Assembly (NCBI GenBank): GCA_009829735.1
Contig: CM020618.1
Location: forward strand, 9,391,119-9,455,118
Source of the DNA: Pyropia yezoensis
Lineage: Eukaryota; Rhodophyta; Bangiophyceae; Bangiales; Bangiaceae
Reading direction: 5' to 3'
DNA: 64,000 nt
Position 1 is the stretch's first letter. The number at the start of each line of letters is the position of its first letter. Shown here piece by piece: positions 20,509 to 30,888 of this stretch. Below the pieces are notes generated by a model. It did not search any database. It worked only from the letters and a program-made list of their open reading frames with translations, and was not told where the DNA came from. The translations under genes and the position numbers were made by a program.

Positions 20509-23499
20509 TTAGTTCCTTGCCGACGAAGGGCTTGATCGATCCACAGAAACAATGGCCATGAATGCCTCCTGTGGCATATTGACCTTGCCAAACTGGCGCA
20601 GCCGCTTCTTGCCCTTCTTTTGCTTATCAAGCAGCTTACGCTTACGGGAGATGTCACCGCCGTAGCACTTGGCCAGCACTGCAGACGGCGTGCGCACAGA
20701 TCCATTCAGACAGGCAGTAGACAAGCATAAGTGGCAACGTACATCAGCACCATTGTGAGTAGGAGGTCCAATGAACATGAAACCAGCGCGGGTGTACGGT
20801 CTCCGAGCGTAGTCAATCCACACAACACAAAACACATTAGAGACAGACCACATCAGGTTACACGCCGAGGAGTAACGCACCGTCCGTGCGCAGCGCTGAG
20901 ATGGTGGAGCTAGCGACGACGCGAGCGCCAATCATAGCCTGGATAGGGATCTTGAACTGGGCTCGCGGAATGATCTCCTTGAGCTTCTTCGTGAGGTCCT
21001 TGCCCACATCGTACGCATTGTCTTCGTGCAGAATACACGACAGCGGCTCGATGAGCTCTCCATTCACACAAACGTCCATCTTGACCAGCTTGTTCTTTCG
21101 GTACCCCGAAAGGGAGTACTCCATGCTCGCGTAGCCCTTGCTCCTGCTCTTGATGCAGTCGAAAAAGTCCGTAACAAGCTCCGCCAAAGGCAACTCGTAA
21201 ACGAGAGTAGTGCGACCCTGCACCAAGAACCGCATGTCCACAAACTCCCCCCTCCGAGACTGCGACAGCTCCATGATGGGGCCCACGAACTCCTCGGGCG
21301 TAATCATCTCAAGCCGAACGTATGGCTCTTCGATGTACTCGCGCCTCGTCGGGTCAGGGAGGTCGGCAGGATTGTCCACCAGGAATGCGTCACCCTTCGT
21401 GGGCTTCACACGGTACACCACTGACGGCGCCGTCGTAATAATGTCCAGGTCATATTCCCGCTCCAGGCGCTCCTGCACAACGTCCAGGTGAAGCAGCCCC
21501 AGAAATCCGCAGCGAAACCCAAAGCCCATCGCCGATGAGTTCTCTGCCTCAAAGGACAGGGCGGCATCATTGAGCTTGAGTTTTTGAAGCGCATCCTTCA
21601 GCGCGTTGAACTGGCTCGCGTCCGAGGGGAACACCCCCGAAAACACCATTGGCTTGGCCTCTTCGTAGCCGGGCAACGCCTCGGGTGCTGGCGAGCGAAC
21701 AGTTGTGATCGTGTCACCAACGCGAGCGTCTTCAACCGTCTTGATGCCAGCAATGAGGTAGCCCACCTCACCACAAGAGAGCTGCTCGACTGGGACCATT
21801 CGCGGGGACAAGACGCCAATCTCGTCCACCTCAAAGTCGCGGCCCGTCGCCATGAACCGCACCTTGCTTCCCTTCTTAATAACACCATCCATAACTCGAA
21901 AGTACACGACAACCTGTGGGCCAGGAAGGCAACCAGGAAAACCAGCACAAACAAAGCCCAGACAAGAGTAACAAAGACAGTCAGCCTGAACACTATGGAA
22001 GCCGGCCCTGCAAAAACACAAAAGCCACAAGACTCGCTCACCGCACGAGGAGCGGGTATAAACAGAACACCCCGCAGGAACAACCAGACGCGCGAGAACA
22101 AAGGTCTCTCAACAAGCACACAGTCGCCAAACGTACGCCGCGGTAAGGGTCATAGGCGGAATCAAAGATCAAGGCACGCAGGTTCTCCGCAGCGCGCTCT
22201 TGCGGGGCTGGTATGAACTCAACAATGTGAGAAAGGATCTCTTCAATCCCAATCCCAGACTTGGCAGACGCCATGACCGCGTTGGTGCAGTCAATGCCCA
22301 CCACTTCCTCCACCTCGCGGACGACGCGGTCCGGCTCCGCCGATGCCATGTCAATCTTGTTGATGACAGGGATAATCTCCAGGTTGTTCTCCATTGCAAT
22401 GTAGGTATTGGCCAGCGTCTGCGCCTCCACACCCTGAGTGGCGTCCACGACGAGGAGTGCCCCCTCGCAGGCCATGAGAGAGCGCGACACCTCGTAGGAA
22501 AAGTCGACGTGCCTGCGCCGCGCGATGAAGGGGTCAGTCATATCGGAAGCACAAGCCAACCAGGCAAAGAAAAAGAAGTCAGACCAAGTCCAGTTCGCAA
22601 CGCAAGCAGCACCCTAGACACGACGACACCGAGGCGTATGCGCACCCACCAGAGGCGAAGAAATGCAAGCCCAAGGCAGACCCGAGAACAAGGCGTACCC
22701 TGGAGTGTCAATGAGGTTGATGGCATACACCAACCCGTCAGCTGGATGCAAGTAGTTCAGACGCACGGCTTGGAGCTTGATGGTAATGCCGCGCTCCCGC
22801 TCCAGGTCCATGTTGTCCAGCAGCTGGGCTTTCATGTCACGGTCACCAACCGCATCAGTGGCCTGGATGAGCCGGTCGGCCAGCGTTGACTTGCCTGTGA
22901 TAGCAGTACCGACCCACACACAAACCACACCGACAGCAGTCATATGACAAGGGGGAAACAAGGGTCAGTCCCAGGGCCGGCCAGCAGGGAGCTTGGTAGC
23001 GGCACAATGACCACCCCATCCGCAGCAGAGACCGACTTCCAATGAACGCCGTTCTCACAAAAGTGGTAGCATAGCACGCAAGCTGATAATCAAACACAAA
23101 ACAAAACAGAAAGGCATGGACAAGTGCGCAGCCTTCCCCCACAGCCCTCCCTCCGCCCAAGCTGCGCCCCACGCACGTACCGTGATCAATATGAGCAATA
23201 ATAGACAGGTTCCGAATACGCTCGGTCGGCACAGAGCAGTAACCGTCGTTGACAAACGGCTTGCGGCCGCTGCTATCAGTCTTTGCACGGGCAGGGCCCT
23301 TGCCAGCAGCTACCATCGACAGCCCATGGGGCCGCGACCGCTGGCAAGCCGCTGCCCGTGCGGGCGCACCAGCCGCCACACAGCGCCTGCCATCGGCGGC
23401 TGCCAGGGGACGTGCGGTCACGGCCGGAAGGGCCCTGACGAAGGCGGTCATTTCCAGGGGCGTCGTGGGGCTTGCTGGCAGGCGTGGCCTCCCAGCCAT
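20509..23499 (-). CDS. lepA: Plastid translation elongation factor 4 (EF4/LepA), five exons
   Basis: Exons 23499-23181, 22894-22699, 22512-22137, 21913-20881 and 20678-20509 join to 697 residues, the usual 600 plus a transit peptide of about 85-90 residues. Introns are 286, 186, 223 and 202 nt, with donors GTACGT, GTACGC, GTACGT and GTGCGT. GTPase motifs are rebuilt across junctions: IAHIDHGKST (G1, exons 1/2), DTPGHVDF (G3, exons 2/3) and NKIDM (G4, exon 3). Exon 4 has the LepA-typical [22 protein letters not shown] and the C-terminal domain. Exon 5 has the hallmark [17 protein letters not shown] and [19 protein letters not shown]4 is a ribosome-associated GTPase that remodels translocation complexes; the N-terminus indicates the plastid. 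All four junction phases close exactly. The start could also be the in-frame ATG at 23451. Confidence 0.93.
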
Positions 23500-23861
23500 G
23501 ATGCCACACACGCTCTCCCTGCCCGCACCCAGCGTGCGGCACAATGGGTCACCAGGGAATGCCGGAGCCGCCACTATCTCGAATCGACCTGCTACGGAGA
23601 AAGACGGGAGGATGGCAACAGTCCGGGACGAAGATAGGGCCCTCTCTCTTCCGAATGAGGCACGTTTGTCTTGTCTGGGGTGCGTGGAGATTGACGAGAC
23701 AACGCCACGGCCGCGGGGTTCGGCAAAACCTTCAAGAGCTCCGGTCCACAGACGTCTTCGAGCCGAACGTGGTTGGAAAATAAGCCAATCACAGACGAGA
23801 CACGTGGCAACATTTTCGTCAAGAAGCGGAAAATAGTGCATCGCAGGCTGGTGAGGGGTTG
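23500..23861. promoter_or_regulatory. LepA upstream region
   Basis: About 360 bp between the LepA start codon and the MITE. It contains AAGCCAATCACAG near 23783, a CCAAT motif in plus orientation. The MITE therefore sits at the distal edge of this promoter. No other gene seen. Confidence 0.4.
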
Positions 23862-23869
23862 GTTGGTAG

Positions 23870-24380
23870 CAGGGGTTGCCAAGCGTACTGAAAACAAGCG
23901 TATTACGCGCGTATTATTTTAGCGTACTACACGTACGCTCTGAAAAATCCGAATGTGCCTGGTACACGCGCACTCCAGCAGGCAAAATTTACGCTAAAGT
24001 ATCATGCTCGAACGTACTTTGGCCTGGTACGCTGTCGGGCAAATCATGGAGGCTATTGCGTGATTACCATCGTTTCGTTTACAGATATCAGCTGTATTGA
24101 GATCAATTGGGGATTTCACAATACTGAAGAAGTTCTTGTTAGACTTCGTTCTGACCATTATGCCACCAAGTACGCTCGGGGTACGCTATTTGCTGCAATA
24201 TTGACAGTACGCTTGCCAGATATCATCCGGTAGAAATACGTGAGGAAAGTACGCTCTTTCGGGCGAGTTTTAGAAAGTCGCTTGCTCGCAGTCGACGACA
24301 CGCAGGTACGCGTGGGCATATATTAAAATTCACTCAATACTCGTACACTTAACCAAAAGTGGTACGCTTGACAACCCCTG
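23870..24380. mobile_element. hAT-like MITE (511 bp) with TIRs and 8-bp target duplication
   Basis: The terminal inverted repeats are CAGGGGTTGCCAAGCGTAC on the left and the reverse complement of CAGGGGTTGTCAAGCGTAC on the right, 18 of 19 matching. The element is flanked on both sides by GTTGGTAG (23862-23869 and 24381-24388), an 8-bp duplication. The CAGGG-type end and 8-bp duplication are hallmarks of the hAT superfamily. No transposase fits in 511 bp, so it is non-autonomous. Internally the short word GTACGC/GCGTAC recurs near both ends, as subterminal transposase-binding repeats do. The interior is far more AT-rich than the neighbouring genes. Confidence 0.9.
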
Positions 24381-24615
24381 GTTGGTAGGGCCCGTAGCAG
24401 GTCAGATGGTCTTAGTATCCAGAGCCGACATGACGGCGGTCCTGTGAGAAAACAGCGCTGTTTCATCCGTGGCTTTCTCTCTCACTACATCAAGCACAAC
24501 AGAGGGTTCGCCCGGGGCGGACAAGCGTGTCTAGTAACGGTGTGCTCTCTTGCCAGCAGGTGTGGTTGTCCTCGTTTTTTGTTGTTCCAAAGATAGCTGT
24601 GCTTCTTCCTTCCAC

Positions 24616-26019
24616 TCACAGCGCATTGTGTAGTGCGATGGGTGCCCCAACGACCACGTCGCGAATTCGACCCGCCCCACCGCTCGCGCGCATCACTGCG
24701 GTGGCAACGGGCATCCACGCCCCGCCCATCCCAATCAGCCGATACAGGATGGCCAGCGGGGCCAGCAGCGAGCGACCAGCCACCACCCCCACGGCGCTGG
24801 TCCACGTGGACGCCTGCACACCGTCCACCACTATGTCTCCGGCCAACGTGTGTGGGTTCCACAAACCCTGCGCCATGACAGCTCTCACATTGACAACCGC
24901 CGAGAAAGTGGTCGCGGACCCCAGCTGCAAGCTATCTCCGACAACTACAGCCCGCGCTGGAGCCATACGCCCGTTCACAGGCAGAAGGTGACCAGGCGTC
25001 AGCGTCAAAACCGGGCCGGCTGCGGTGGTGAGCGACACAAAAGATGAAACAGTGTCGGGAGAAGCATGGGAGAAGAGAAAGACGGGAGAGATGCGACCGC
25101 CGCCGACGTGGACGTGGTCACCAATGGCGAGCGCGTCCATACGCACGCGACTACCGTCCGCCAGCTGCACAGTCGCAGACGACGGAAAGCATTCGCTCGC
25201 AATGGCGGAGGACGACGGCGTCGGGTCCGCCGAATCCTCGTCCGCTGAAGCCGTCCCCGTGTCATTGGCGTCATCGCCGTCTCCTTCCGGAAGATCCACA
25301 CCTGCCGACGGGTCGGCTTGCACCTCTATAGGGCCTGTGCCCACATTCGCCGAGTCCACCAACTCCTCCTGCGCCTCGTCCGCGTCTGACAACCCAAACT
25401 CAATCTGGGCCGCTGCCCGTTCAATGTGCCGGGACAGGCTTGTCCCGGACGCTGCCCCCCCGATGGCCCAAATCACCCCATTGGGCCCGAACCCTGACAC
25501 GATCCCGTCGTTCTGCAGAGAGTACGAGAAGGCCACCCGCAGCACCGTACCGTCATGGTCCGCTTCAACACCAGAGATGGCGGCGGCCGAGGCGTCGTCG
25601 TCGTCCGCTGGAACGACGGCAGTTGTCGTCTGGCCACCGAGCTTGTACACGCCCGCGGAGGCGGAGCCATCATCAGAAATCAGGCCCACGACCGCGGTGG
25701 TCCCAATCATGCTCAGGTCGTCGCTAAAGCCAAAGCCCGCCCACCCGGGGACGACCGTCGTCGCGGCGAACAACATCTCAATGGTCGCGGTGATGTCGTC
25801 GGCCGACCAATAGAGCGCGAAGTTGCCTACCCTGCCAGGCAGCGCCTGACAGTGAGAGTAGGTACGGGCACCATCACCAAACGGGGCCGTGCAGTTGGAC
25901 AGCGGTGACGCGGGGGGGGCGAGGGGCGCGTCACTGCCAGTGGCGACGGCCAGGCGGACACCAGTGCAGGCGGCAATGGCGGCAGCAAGCGCACACGACC
26001 AGGCTGGCCGCCCCATCAT
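24616..26019 (-). CDS. Secreted DOMON-Hint (hedgehog/intein-type autoprocessing) protein
   Basis: A 467-residue protein. Starting at ATG 26019, the N-terminus has a signal peptide (hydrophobic run CALAAAIAACTGV then VATGSDA). Residues about 60-215 look like a DOMON domain: NFALYWSADD, then VPGWAGFGFSDDLSMIG and a late ISGVEADHDGTVLRVAFSY strand. An acidic Ser/Thr/Asp linker follows. A Hint domain starts at C277 (SECFPSSATVQLADG) and carries MDALAIGDHV, then the TxxH-like block LTLTPGHLLPV and IVVDGVQAS. Hint domains cleave the protein just before the first Cys; in hedgehog this is coupled to sterol addition. DOMON domains bind haem or sugar in extracellular proteins. Self-cleavage and extracellular release of the DOMON part are inferred. 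A canonical Hog/intein C-terminal Asn-Cys is not visible, so ligation is not expected. Confidence 0.8.
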   Translation of the reverse strand: MMGRPAWSCALAAAIAACTGVRLAVATGSDAPLAPPASPLSNCTAPFGDGARTYSHCQALPGRVGNFALYWSADDITATIEMLFAATTVVPGWAGFGFSDDLSMIGTTAVVGLISDDGSASAGVYKLGGQTTTAVVPADDDDASAAAISGVEADHDGTVLRVAFSYSLQNDGIVSGFGPNGVIWAIGGAASGTSLSRHIERAAAQIEFGLSDADEAQEELVDSANVGTGPIEVQADPSAGVDLPEGDGDDANDTGTASADEDSADPTPSSSAIASECFPSSATVQLADGSRVRMDALAIGDHVHVGGGRISPVFLFSHASPDTVSSFVSLTTAAGPVLTLTPGHLLPVNGRMAPARAVVVGDSLQLGSATTFSAVVNVRAVMAQGLWNPHTLAGDIVVDGVQASTWTSAVGVVAGRSLLAPLAILYRLIGMGGAWMPVATAVMRASGGAGRIRDVVVGAPIALHNAL

Positions 26020-27170
26020 TCGGGAAGGGGGGGGGCGCGGGAGGATGACGCGCCGGCGAAGCGGCTCAGGGGTGAGGGGATGAAGGGACGAGGAAAGAAG
26101 GAAGATACGACGTTGGTCGACAAGGTGACGAACTGGCGGTAGAGGGCGCCGACGTGCGTAGCAGGCAGCAGCTACGGCGTGGCTGACCACGGAGAAATGA
26201 AAAGCAGCGCTCGCCGCAACAATATAACAAATGACGAAGAGGCTGCACACGTCTCGAAAAGACGCAGGCTGCCGCAAGCTGTGCGGCGAGGCGCGCCCAG
26301 CGTCAGACACAGGACAGCGTAAGCGTTAGCCATGGCGGTCACCACAGCTTTCGGTGCCGACCATCTGCATCGCTCGTCTTGCCATCGCGCTGTCTTCACA
26401 CTCGCCATGTGTCGCAGGGATGAGGAACACGGCCGCTCGTGCACACGACTCGTCCCTTTCCGAGCAATCGTTGAAATGGCTTCCAGTGGGTTGCCCCAAG
26501 CCTGGCACAAGAACAGTAATTAAAATAGTTTGAACTTAGCAACATTCTGATCCGACAGTTAATTCTATGCGTGAAGCCATCCCGGAGCACGAAAGAGTCG
26601 ATAGCCAGGGCATCGTCTCCAACCTCTCTCAACACTATCATGGGGGCAGAGATACTGGTCAATATGGAGGGCTCTTCTGGCGCCACTTCAATGGTAGAAA
26701 TCTCGCTGTGTCTCCACAGCACGCGCCACCGCTCGACCTGCTTGTGATCGGCGCCCGGTGAGTGTCCCGCGTCGGGCAAGCGGCGAGTGGCGCGAACCTG
26801 TGGGTGGACCCCATTCCCGCTGAAGCAGGGAAGGGTGCCCAGAAGCGCCTAGAAGACCTCGAATCGCGCCATGGAAAGTGCCTTGTGGCGCGCGAAAACG
26901 CAGTCGTGGATGCATGGGGTACAGCGCCAGGGGTGTCCCTGGACTGGGGTGTATGAGGTGGAGCGGCACTCTCAGGCGCTGGGCACTTCCTCCGTCAGTT
27001 CGCGGCCTGGAAGCCGTGCTCTACGCACTTCTATGCTGCGATCTCTCTCTCCCATCCCCATCTCCGCGGCGCTTCTCACACCCCGCATCATCTTGCTCCT
27101 CACCGTTCGTCCATCCAGAGCAATCTGTCATCCCCATCCCACCTGCACCCACGCGGGTCTGTGCACGGAG
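26020..27170. other. Intergenic spacer upstream of DOMON-Hint
   Basis: About 1.15 kb without a recognised gene. The minus-strand frame of DOMON-Hint stays open up to 26310, but the first Met-signal-peptide context is at 26019. An AT-richer patch lies around 26515-26570. Confidence 0.4.
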
Positions 27171-27389
27171 ATGGGGGCCGCCCTCACCATTGCGTTTCGG
27201 CTGACCATCCTCAACTGCGCCAGAGACAAGTGGGCCAAATGGTGGCCCGTCACCTTCCTCGTGTCGGTGGCGTGGATTGGGGGCATCTCGTACGCTATGG
27301 TCGAGGCCGCCTGCCACGCCGGGTGCATTGTCAACATCCCCGCATCGGTGCTGGGCCTGACCGTCCTCGCGGCGGGCACGTCGGTCCCC
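27171..27389 (+). pseudogene. Fragment of a K+-dependent Na+/Ca2+ exchanger (alpha-2 region)
   Basis: About 73 residues match the start of the second half of NCKX-type exchangers: a helix WWPVTFLVSVAWIGGISYAM, then VNIPASVLGLTVLAAGTSVP, the alpha-2 repeat core. In intact proteins this continues as D-A-x-S-S and G-S-N-x-F-D and further helices; those are not found downstream. Instead the frame runs into repeat DNA and stops at 27632. There is no GT donor of the kind used here at the break, and no first half upstream. I therefore call it a truncated relic. Hidden distant exons cannot be fully excluded. Confidence 0.6.
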
Positions 27390-27513
27390 GAAAAGAGAAC
27401 AAAAAAAAGCACACACCCGAAACACCTACCCGCACTTCCCCACCACCGCCGACGGGTGCCTCGGCGCCGCGGCGGGGGTGCAGACGCCACCACCATCGGC
27501 GGCGGCGCCCAGT

Positions 27514-27615
27514 GGGCAGGGGAGCGCGCTGCCCTGCCCGATACCGAGCCCCGCGGGCGCTCCCATTGGGCAGGGGAGCGCGCTGCCGTGCCCAATACCG
27601 CGCCCCGCAGGCGCG
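27514..27615. repeat. 54-bp minisatellite, about two copies
   Basis: Units start at 27514 and 27568 with GGGCAGGGGAGCGCGCTGCC and differ at a few positions. Each unit contains an internal inverted pair GGGCAG...CTGCCC/GTGCCC. They follow immediately after the broken exchanger fragment. Confidence 0.8.
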
Positions 27616-27689
27616 CGGCAGGCAGGCGGTAGTAGCCCGTCTGTACCTTTGGTCGACCATTCTCGAAACAGGCGACCACTCTACAGGGC

Positions 27690-28005
27690 CGTGAGCTGCG
27701 ATCTGGGGGGGGGGGGGCGGCGGCTGCGGAAGGGGCCGGGGGGGGGGGGGGGCGGCGGGGGGGGCGGGTCTAGGGACGCCCGCACGCGGTTCCCCCCCTG
27801 GTGCGCGCAGCTGCCGCGCGCCCACCCGCCACGGCACCCGCCTGCAGCGGGTACCTACCTACCAGCCGCACAGGATGGCAGGGCCACGTAAGAGCAGGCA
27901 GGCGGCAAGCCCACTGAATAGGCGCCCACGGTGGCCTCTGGCCATGCCGCCCCGGCTTCCTTTGCCCGCGGCCACCAGGGTCTCCCCCCCCCTCTTCACC
28001 TACAT

Positions 28006-28054
<49 letters not shown>

Positions 28055-29380
28055 CCCCCCCCCGCGGCCCGCTCTACGGCGGCCGCCATCTGCCGAGGCG
28101 CGGCCGTCGGCCGCTTTGGGGAACGGCTGCGACCCCAGCTCGGTATACACACGCACCGCACTCGCCCCAGCACAAGAGGGCGGGGGGGGAGGGGGAGCAG
28201 GAGGCGGGCGCCGGGCGGGGCGGCGGGGAGAGCCGTGGGGGGGTGAGGAGGGGGGGGGGGGGTGGCACCCCAAAACGGTGACGGCCATGCCGTGCGGCAG
28301 ACACACAATGGCCGCCGCCGCCGTCCCCACCGGCGGCGGTGGACGCAGCGGCGGCGGTTCGCCGAGAGCGCCGCCCCCCCCCCCCCCCCCACACCCACCC
28401 ACCCACCCACCCACCCACCCACCCCCCTGCCCCCCTCCCCCCCGGCCTCCTCTACTCCACACGCCTGCCGTAGCCGCTGGCCGTTGGGGGCGGCCCCACC
28501 CGCCACGCCGTGTCGCACCGGCAGCGGCTGCGGAGCGGGCGGGAGGGGGGTGGCATGGCCGGGGGCAACAGCCGACACTACGGGGGCGGGGGGCGGGGGG
28601 GGGGGAGGGTGCAGACAGCATCGGCCGTGGGGAATAGTGGCGGCGGGGGCGCCTCGACGCGGCTGCCGGCCCGTCGCCCGCCTCCTGCCCCCCCCCCGCC
28701 CCCGCCCGCCCGCCCGCCCGCCCGCCCGCCCACCCGCCCGCCCGCCCGGGAGGGTGGGCGGCGCCAGTGGCAGACCCGTCGCTGCCGACGGTGGCCGCCG
28801 CCGCCACCACCACCGCCGCCGCCGCCGGCAGGCTTGCCGCCGCTCCCCCAGCAGGCGCGGCGGGCCTCGACGTGGCCGCCCTCACCGCCCACGTGGCGCT
28901 TGGAGCTGACAATGACGGGGAGGGTGGCGCTCGCCGCGGGCGCGCCCCTCCCCACGGCGGCGACGCTGGCGCCGTCACCGCGCGCGGTCGCTGCCTGTGC
29001 TCGCCGCCGCTGTGTCCACGCAGGGGGCTCATGTCTGTCGACTACGTGCTTACGCAAGTCACGTGGGCGCTGCCGCTGGTGCTGCTCGACGCGGGCAGGC
29101 TGCTGTCGGTGGGGGGGGGTGACGCGGGGGTGGCGGGCGATGGGGCGGTGGCGGCGGCGGCGGCGGTGGTGGCGGCAGCAGCAGCTGATGGGAAAGCAGC
29201 AGGCGGAGGAGCACGCGTCGCGGCAGCCACAACACGGGTTGGCGGGGGGGGGGGGTGCCGCCGGGGACGCGGGCGGCTCGGCGCTCGCCCGCCGGCCGCC
29301 GGGTGTCGGATCGGCGGCAGTCCGTGCCGCGACTGCTGCCGAGAAGGCAGAGGACTGGGCGACGGCGGCGGCGGCGCCTG
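27690..29380. repeat. Cluster of GC-rich homopolymers and microsatellites
   Basis: Includes G runs at 27705-27716 and 27739-27752, a 47-nt C run at 28007-28053, C runs at 28373-28389, (CCCA)n at about 28391-28424 and (GCCC)n at about 28703-28748, with many GGC/GGT repeats near 29130-29180. Long open frames exist on both strands but consist of Pro, Gly, Ala and Arg strings without motifs. I find no supportable gene. Confidence 0.85.
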
Positions 29381-30729
29381 CGCCCCGCTTATACGAGGTA
29401 CGTACGCGACGGTGGTGGTGTGGCTCATTGGCCTCACCTCCTACAGACCATCCTTCATCTGCTGATGTAAAAAACGCGGTGAGGTTCTATGCTGTGCAGC
29501 CAACGAGAGCGTCCTTTTCGAGAACGTGCTTACAAACACATATGCTCTTGTCCCCCCCCTTTCACAGAATGGCGGGCAGGCACTTCTGTAGCACAGACTA
29601 TACCTTTGTGTTCCTGTGAGCCTCTGAGGGCACGAAAGTTCCACTGCCAACATCCCAACATGAACCCAGGGGGGGGGGACTTGCTCATGTCAGACCAGTC
29701 CCCCTCAGCATGTAGCTAAGAAAAAAGTGTATACGCACGAAGCGATGAGCAGCTCGTCCAGTTCACTCCCCTCTGCCTCCGGCACCCCACCAGGCGCCGC
29801 TGCGGCCATGGCAGGAGTCGCGCCATCGGCACGCACCCTGTTAAGAGGGGGGTTTTCTGGACGTACAGTACGGCTCCAGAGGAGCTTCACAGGCGTGATG
29901 CACGCTCTGAGCAACAGACATGCGCAGAAAGTACCTCACAATGAAGAAGAGTACAAGGTCAAGGCGCGTCGGTGGACAGGGGATACTTGTACTTCTTCGT
30001 AGCCATGGTCTCCTGGCGCTTGTATACTCGGGGCGCTCTTGTGCTTGTCTCGTAGTGATTTCATTTAAGGTCTATTCCATATAGCTAGTCACCTGAGATG
30101 ACCCGACTTCTCGCCTCCCGCATGCCTCAGTACGTGCTGGGAGCGACCACTTTACGTTTTTTATCGAGTACAGTACTCATAGGCATGAGATAGCGCCGTT
30201 ATATTGTATTTTCAGGGATGGTCTCATGCGCTCAAAAAGATATCACTCTGTTTGTAGCCAGGACAGCGGTGTGACTCTTTCGTAAAAATCGGCAACTCCT
30301 CCGTTTTTCTCACTTTTGAGCTTCTTCTACGCGGTGCATTGTGCTTTAGTACTCTAGAGGTCCAGGACGAGCTTTTTCTCCCCTGTTCCACGCTACCCTG
30401 CGGCGCCACCGTGACCGAAAGCCCTGCAACAACAATAACCCTGATGTCGAGGTTTTCTGTACTGGACGGAGGACCCTTGTGGGAATCGTCGAAAACCCTC
30501 AATATGATTTTCAAGCCATCATCGGAGAGCATTGTCGCCCGCCAGAAGGGGTCGCAATCGCTACTCACGCTGTGGCGCAGACGCCATCTCTTGGCCCGAG
30601 GCGCGCATCACAGCGGCGGCAACGACGTGTGACGCGATCGAGACAACGCTCAGAGCGTGCGTGAGAGCAACTCTCATGACCTGAAGTGGTCAGCCGACTC
30701 GAAGAGCAGACCCCATTCCTGCACCTGAG
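29381..30729. other. Spacer with no firm gene
   Basis: Composition falls to near balance. A minus-strand ATG at 30005 opens a short basic frame (MATKKYKYPL) and a nearby shifted frame encodes a hydrophobic LVLFFIVRYFL segment, hinting at a small spliced membrane protein. I could not find junctions that close the frame, so it is not annotated as a gene. Confidence 0.3.
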
Positions 30730-30730
30730 A

Positions 30731-30807
30731 ACCCGTATATCCGGGATTCTTTATGGAGGAACCCCTACATCCGGGTTTTTCCACGACTTAACCCGGACAT
30801 CCGGGTT
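30731..30807. repeat. Three palindromic 16-nt boxes at exact 30-bp spacing
   Basis: The boxes begin at 30731, 30761 and 30791. Each reads ACCC-NNNN-ATCCGGG. The third, extended to AACCCGGACATCCGGGTT, is a perfect inverted repeat around CA. The spacer DNA between boxes is unrelated, so this is not a simple tandem repeat. No function is known to me. Confidence 0.8.
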
Positions 30808-30858
30808 GAAAACCCCGATTGGGTGGGACTTAGATTAGCTGTGGATCATCCTCAGCGG

Positions 30859-30888
30859 GCACTCGAGGTCAGGGGCACTCGAGGTCAG
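30859..30888. repeat. 15-bp direct repeat
   Basis: GGCACTCGAGGTCAG occurs twice in tandem just right of the palindromic boxes. It lies in non-coding, AT-richer DNA. Confidence 0.7.

Noticed and set aside
28510..29619. 369-codon plus frame through GC repeats
   Set aside because: Translation is Pro/Arg/Ala strings and crosses microsatellites; no domain.
29705..30005. Possible small spliced membrane protein on the minus strand (MATKKYKYPL and a hydrophobic LVLFFIVRYFL)
   Set aside because: The pieces are in different frames and no GT-AG junction keeps the frame; left as a note only.
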